This document shows, piece after piece, positions 5,242-7,372 of a stretch of 7,372 nt of DNA. A program made the position numbers and the translations under genes. The notes beneath the pieces were generated by a model that saw nothing but the letters and a program-made list of their open reading frames with translations, searched no databases and was not told the origin of the DNA. Positions within the stretch are counted from its first letter, which is position 1. The number at the start of each line of letters is the position of its first letter. Origin of the DNA: Candidatus Solincola tengchongensis (GTDB lineage: Bacteria; Actinomycetota; Geothermincolia; Geothermincolales; RBG-13-55-18); assembly GCA_015711895.1 (NCBI GenBank), contig JACVJH010000348.1:1-7372 (forward strand). The letters are read 5' to 3'.

Positions 5242-6768
5242 CTACGCGGAGAGCTTCTCGTCGACGAAACCGGCGATGCGCATGGCCATGGCCATGATGG
5301 TCAGCTGGGGGTTTACGCCCGGGGAGGAGGGGAGGATGCTCCCGTCGCAGATGAACAGGTTCTCCACGTCCCAGGTCTCCCCGGTGTGGCGCACCACCGA
5401 CCATTCCGGGTCTCCCCCCATGCGACAGGTACCCAGAGGATGGTAGGCGCTCATGCCGTAGAAGTCCGAGGCCCTCACCCGGGAGCGCTCCAGGCGGCGG
5501 AGGTCCCTTGGGCCGCACAACTCGTAATGTCCGGCGATGGGGGTGAAAACCCTGCGGGCGCCGGCGGCGAACCAGATCTCAGCCATGAGCACCACCGCGG
5601 CCTTGGCCTTCTCCACGTCACGCCCGCGCAGGTTGTAGAGCATGGCCGGACGGCCCCCGGCCCTGCGGAGGTCCACCACCCTTCCGCGGGAGTCGCTCTC
5701 CGAGACCATCCCGCCGAAGATGCCCATGTTGGGATATTTTTCCATAAGACTGGCGTGCCGCCTGCCGGCGAAGGGCAGGGCCAATGCGTGCACCTCAGGG
5801 GGCACGGTGCCGCCTTCGAGCATGATTCCCTCCCCCTGGAACTCGTCCACGTAGCAGGCCTGGGGGATGCCGCGGGGAGGCCCCAGGACCTCGTCGAAGA
5901 GGGCCACCGTCTGCACGGCGGGATGGATCTGCAGGTTCTTCCCCACCTGGCCGCTGGAGTTGGCCAGGCCCTGGCGCAGGAGGAGGAAGGGAGAGGAAAC
6001 GGCGCCGGCGGAGAGGACCACCACCTTGGCCCCCACCTCCAGGCGGCGGCCGTTGGGCCTGCCGCTCACGGGGTCCAGAAAGGAGGCGGAGACGCCGACG
6101 GCGCGCCCCTCCCGCAGCAGTATTCGTTCGGCCCGGCAGCGCGTGTAGATGTCGGCGCCGAAGGCCACGGCATCGGGTATGAACGAAACGTCAACGCTCT
6201 GCTTGGAACCGGACGGGCAGCCGAAGACGCAGGAACCGAAGCCCTCGCATTCCTTGGCGTTACGCGGCAGCCACCCGCAGGAGAGGCCCAACCTCTCCGC
6301 CCCGGCAAGGAAAGTCCGGGCTACTTTTCCGGCCACCTCCGGGTCTGCCCTCTTCACGAACAGGTATTCCTCCAGATGGGCGTATATCAGGTCGAGTTCG
6401 CCCTCGGTTATCTCGCGGAGGCCGTGGGCCAACTGCCACTTCTTGAGCACGGGACGGTGCATGCGCAGCGCGGTCCCTGAGTTCACCGTGGTTGTACCGC
6501 CCACGGTCTTGCCCAGAGGGAGGAGGATGAAGGGCATGCCCAGGGTCACCGTCTGCCCGGCGTCCCGGTACATGCGCATGTAGGCCTCGGAGGGCCGGAG
6601 GTTGAAATCCCGGCGGGTGAAATACCCGCCCTCCTCGATGACCACCACCCTGTGGCCCTCCGAGGCCAACTCCCTGGCCAAAGGACCGCCGCCGGCGCCG
6701 GAGCCGATGATGGCCACGTCGGCCTCCAGGCGGAGGTCGGAGGCCACCTCTTCGGGGGTGAGAATCAT
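5242..6768 (-). CDS. GMC family FAD-dependent oxidoreductase (long-chain alcohol oxidase type)
   Basis: A 508-residue flavoprotein. It has the N-terminal FAD fold DVAIIGSGAGGGPLA (17-31, GxGxxG) and the ribose-binding end of strand two, VVVIEEGG (41-48). The second GMC element is GKTVGGTTTVNSGTALR (86-102). The active-site SAYHPLGTCRMG (440-451) supplies His443, and LFICDGSILPSSPGVNPQLT (471-490) supplies Asn486. GMC enzymes oxidise alcohols, sugars or sterols to carbonyls while reducing FAD. The cysteine block CEGFGSCVFGCPSGSKQS (174-191), followed by FIPDA, resembles the CxxCxxGC region of plant and bacterial long-chain fatty alcohol oxidases. This makes a lipid-like or long-chain alcohol substrate more likely than a sugar (inference). 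No Tat or Sec signal is seen, so it is probably cytoplasmic or peripheral. ATG 6768 has AGGAGG (6776-6781) seven bases upstream and overlaps the preceding gene's TGA. Confidence 0.93.
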   Translation of the reverse strand: MILTPEEVASDLRLEADVAIIGSGAGGGPLARELASEGHRVVVIEEGGYFTRRDFNLRPSEAYMRMYRDAGQTVTLGMPFILLPLGKTVGGTTTVNSGTALRMHRPVLKKWQLAHGLREITEGELDLIYAHLEEYLFVKRADPEVAGKVARTFLAGAERLGLSCGWLPRNAKECEGFGSCVFGCPSGSKQSVDVSFIPDAVAFGADIYTRCRAERILLREGRAVGVSASFLDPVSGRPNGRRLEVGAKVVVLSAGAVSSPFLLLRQGLANSSGQVGKNLQIHPAVQTVALFDEVLGPPRGIPQACYVDEFQGEGIMLEGGTVPPEVHALALPFAGRRHASLMEKYPNMGIFGGMVSESDSRGRVVDLRRAGGRPAMLYNLRGRDVEKAKAAVVLMAEIWFAAGARRVFTPIAGHYELCGPRDLRRLERSRVRASDFYGMSAYHPLGTCRMGGDPEWSVVRHTGETWDVENLFICDGSILPSSPGVNPQLTIMAMAMRIAGFVDEKLSA

Positions 6769-7208
6769 GGCTTTCCCTCCTCTCGGGGCGGAAGAGAGCG
6801 GTCACGGGTCACCACGCGCAGGTCGGCCTCATCCCGCAGGGCCTGTGGGTCGAAGCCCAGGGGGACGGAGACCTCCGGGCGCCTGTAGTAGGACATGTAC
6901 AGGGGCATGCCCGCCAAGAGGGCCGTGCCACGCAGGAGAGGGTTGCGCGAGGAGAGGAGGCGGTTCAGGAAATCCTCTCTCTCGCGCTCCTCGAGGCGCG
7001 AGAACGGCCTGCCCTTCATGATGAGGGACAGGGCGCGAAGCGCGAGCAGGCAGGCGCGGTAGAGGAAGGGGAACTCCGGAGCGCCGGCCCGTAGATATTC
7101 TTCCAGGAACTCCCTCTGCCCCCCAGGGTCGGGGGGAGGGAGGATTGAGGATCGGCCCAAGAACGCCGTCAACAGCTCCTCGAATCCGGTCTCCCGAAAC
7201 GCCCGCAT
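6765..7208 (-). CDS. Small GMC partner, gluconate 2-dehydrogenase subunit 3-like
   Basis: A 147-residue mostly helical protein, first gene of the operon. ATG 7208 is chosen over an in-frame TTG at 7265 because AGGAGG (7216-7221) sits seven bases before it. The central part (FSRLEEREREDFLNRLLSSR, 67-86) and the later LLAGMPLYMSYYRRPEVSVPLGFDP (97-121) match the usual layout of small GMC partner subunits, where a YY...P...LG motif closes the domain. Such partners assist assembly or electron transfer of the flavoprotein. Unlike gluconate dehydrogenase gamma subunits it has no twin-arginine signal, which agrees with the signal-less GMC protein next door. The stop overlaps the GMC start (ATGA), implying translational coupling and paired synthesis. 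The family call is from pattern and position, not a search. Confidence 0.7.
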   Translation of the reverse strand: MRAFRETGFEELLTAFLGRSSILPPPDPGGQREFLEEYLRAGAPEFPFLYRACLLALRALSLIMKGRPFSRLEEREREDFLNRLLSSRNPLLRGTALLAGMPLYMSYYRRPEVSVPLGFDPQALRDEADLRVVTRDRSLPPREEGKP

Positions 7209-7271
7209 CCCGCTCCCTCCTGCCTGCTTCTCCCGGTCACCCCGCTTTCGGCGGCCCCATTTCAAGCAGAT

Positions 7272-7300
7272 ATTATCATAGGAGGAAAAGATCCGTTGAA
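7272..7300 (-). promoter_or_regulatory. Candidate promoter and operator of the GMC operon
   Basis: On the minus strand a -10 GATAAT (7272-7277, 5 of 6) follows a weak -35 TTCAAC (7295-7300, 3 of 6) at 17 bases, placing the start near 7265, about 57 bases before the small-subunit gene. The -10 lies in the nine-base palindrome GATATTATC (7269-7277), a possible repressor site. TTCAA (7261-7265) and TTGAA (7296-7300) form a wider inverted pair. The promoter overlaps the start of the divergent gene. Confidence 0.45.
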
Positions 7301-7372
7301 GGCGGGTGTCCTGGAGTCGGTAGAGAGACGGTTTGCCACGAGGGGCGCAAAGCCGGGGGCGATGGCTGCGCT
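7296..7372 (+). CDS. N-terminal fragment, probable TetR/AcrR family regulator
   Basis: The window edge cuts this gene after about 25 codons. It would start at TTG 7296, with AGGAGGA (7280-7286) nine bases upstream; no other usable start is in frame nearby. The fragment includes VLESVERRFATRG, which matches the first helix of TetR repressors (IL-A---F---G) in spacing. The window ends before the helix-turn-helix. It is divergent from the GMC operon, the usual place for a local repressor. With so few residues the family call is tentative, and the gene itself is likely but not certain. Confidence 0.45.
   Translation, partial: MKAGVLESVERRFATRGAKPGAMAA

Noticed and set aside
5225..5518. Upstream extension of the 280-residue protein's frame to 5518
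   Set aside because: The extra 98 codons lie inside the 3' end of the GMC gene and read as P/R/G/H-rich noise. The internal ATG at 5224 has a proper Shine-Dalgarno.
5386..6480. A 364-codon open frame on the plus strand
   Set aside because: It lies wholly opposite the GMC gene, whose motifs are unmistakable. The translation is low-complexity (rich in H, G, A, P) with no domain, as expected of antisense frames in GC-rich DNA.
1..7372. CRISPR arrays, tRNA genes, insertion sequence ends or transposases
   Set aside because: No regularly spaced direct repeats, no cloverleaf with a TTC-A/G arm and CCA end, and no transposase motif were found by reading both strands.

Overview
The window is GC-rich bacterial DNA with dense coding, strong GGAGG-type ribosome binding sites and four-base ATGA overlaps between neighbouring genes. 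Nothing in it fixes a taxon. The gene style (a biotin ligase with no DNA-binding domain, a lipoprotein beta-propeller, a GMC oxidoreductase operon with a TetR-like neighbour) would suit a deep-branching actinobacterium or another high-GC environmental lineage, but this is inference.

Left part (1-1126). An AT-rich island at about 106-200 separates two divergent genes. On the minus strand is the first 30 codons of an unrecognised, possibly membrane-bound protein, with a good sigma-70 promoter and a consensus Shine-Dalgarno. On the plus strand is birA, a stand-alone biotin-protein ligase.

Middle part (1314-3022). A lipoprotein with a TolB-type (PD40) beta-propeller overlaps by four bases a small protein with two membrane segments. 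Together they look like a cell-surface pair. At 3023-3876 lies about 850 bases with no convincing intact gene. Its first two thirds are rich in short hairpins. Its last third has a near-consensus promoter (3601-3630) and an 82-codon open frame without a normal start, which closes just before the next gene.

Right part (3877-7372). A pentapeptide-repeat protein (25 uninterrupted repeats) runs rightward and meets a leftward operon tail to tail with one base between the stop codons. That operon is transcribed from about 7265 down to 4382. It encodes a small GMC partner resembling gluconate 2-dehydrogenase subunit 3, a GMC flavoprotein of the long-chain alcohol oxidase type, and a 280-residue protein I do not recognise. 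Divergent from it, and cut by the window edge, begins a probable TetR-family regulator. A small palindrome in the shared promoter could be its operator. The simplest reading is a regulated redox module for alcohols or lipids. The unrecognised third protein is the best candidate for something undescribed.

I saw no tRNA, rRNA, CRISPR array, intact transposase or phage gene.
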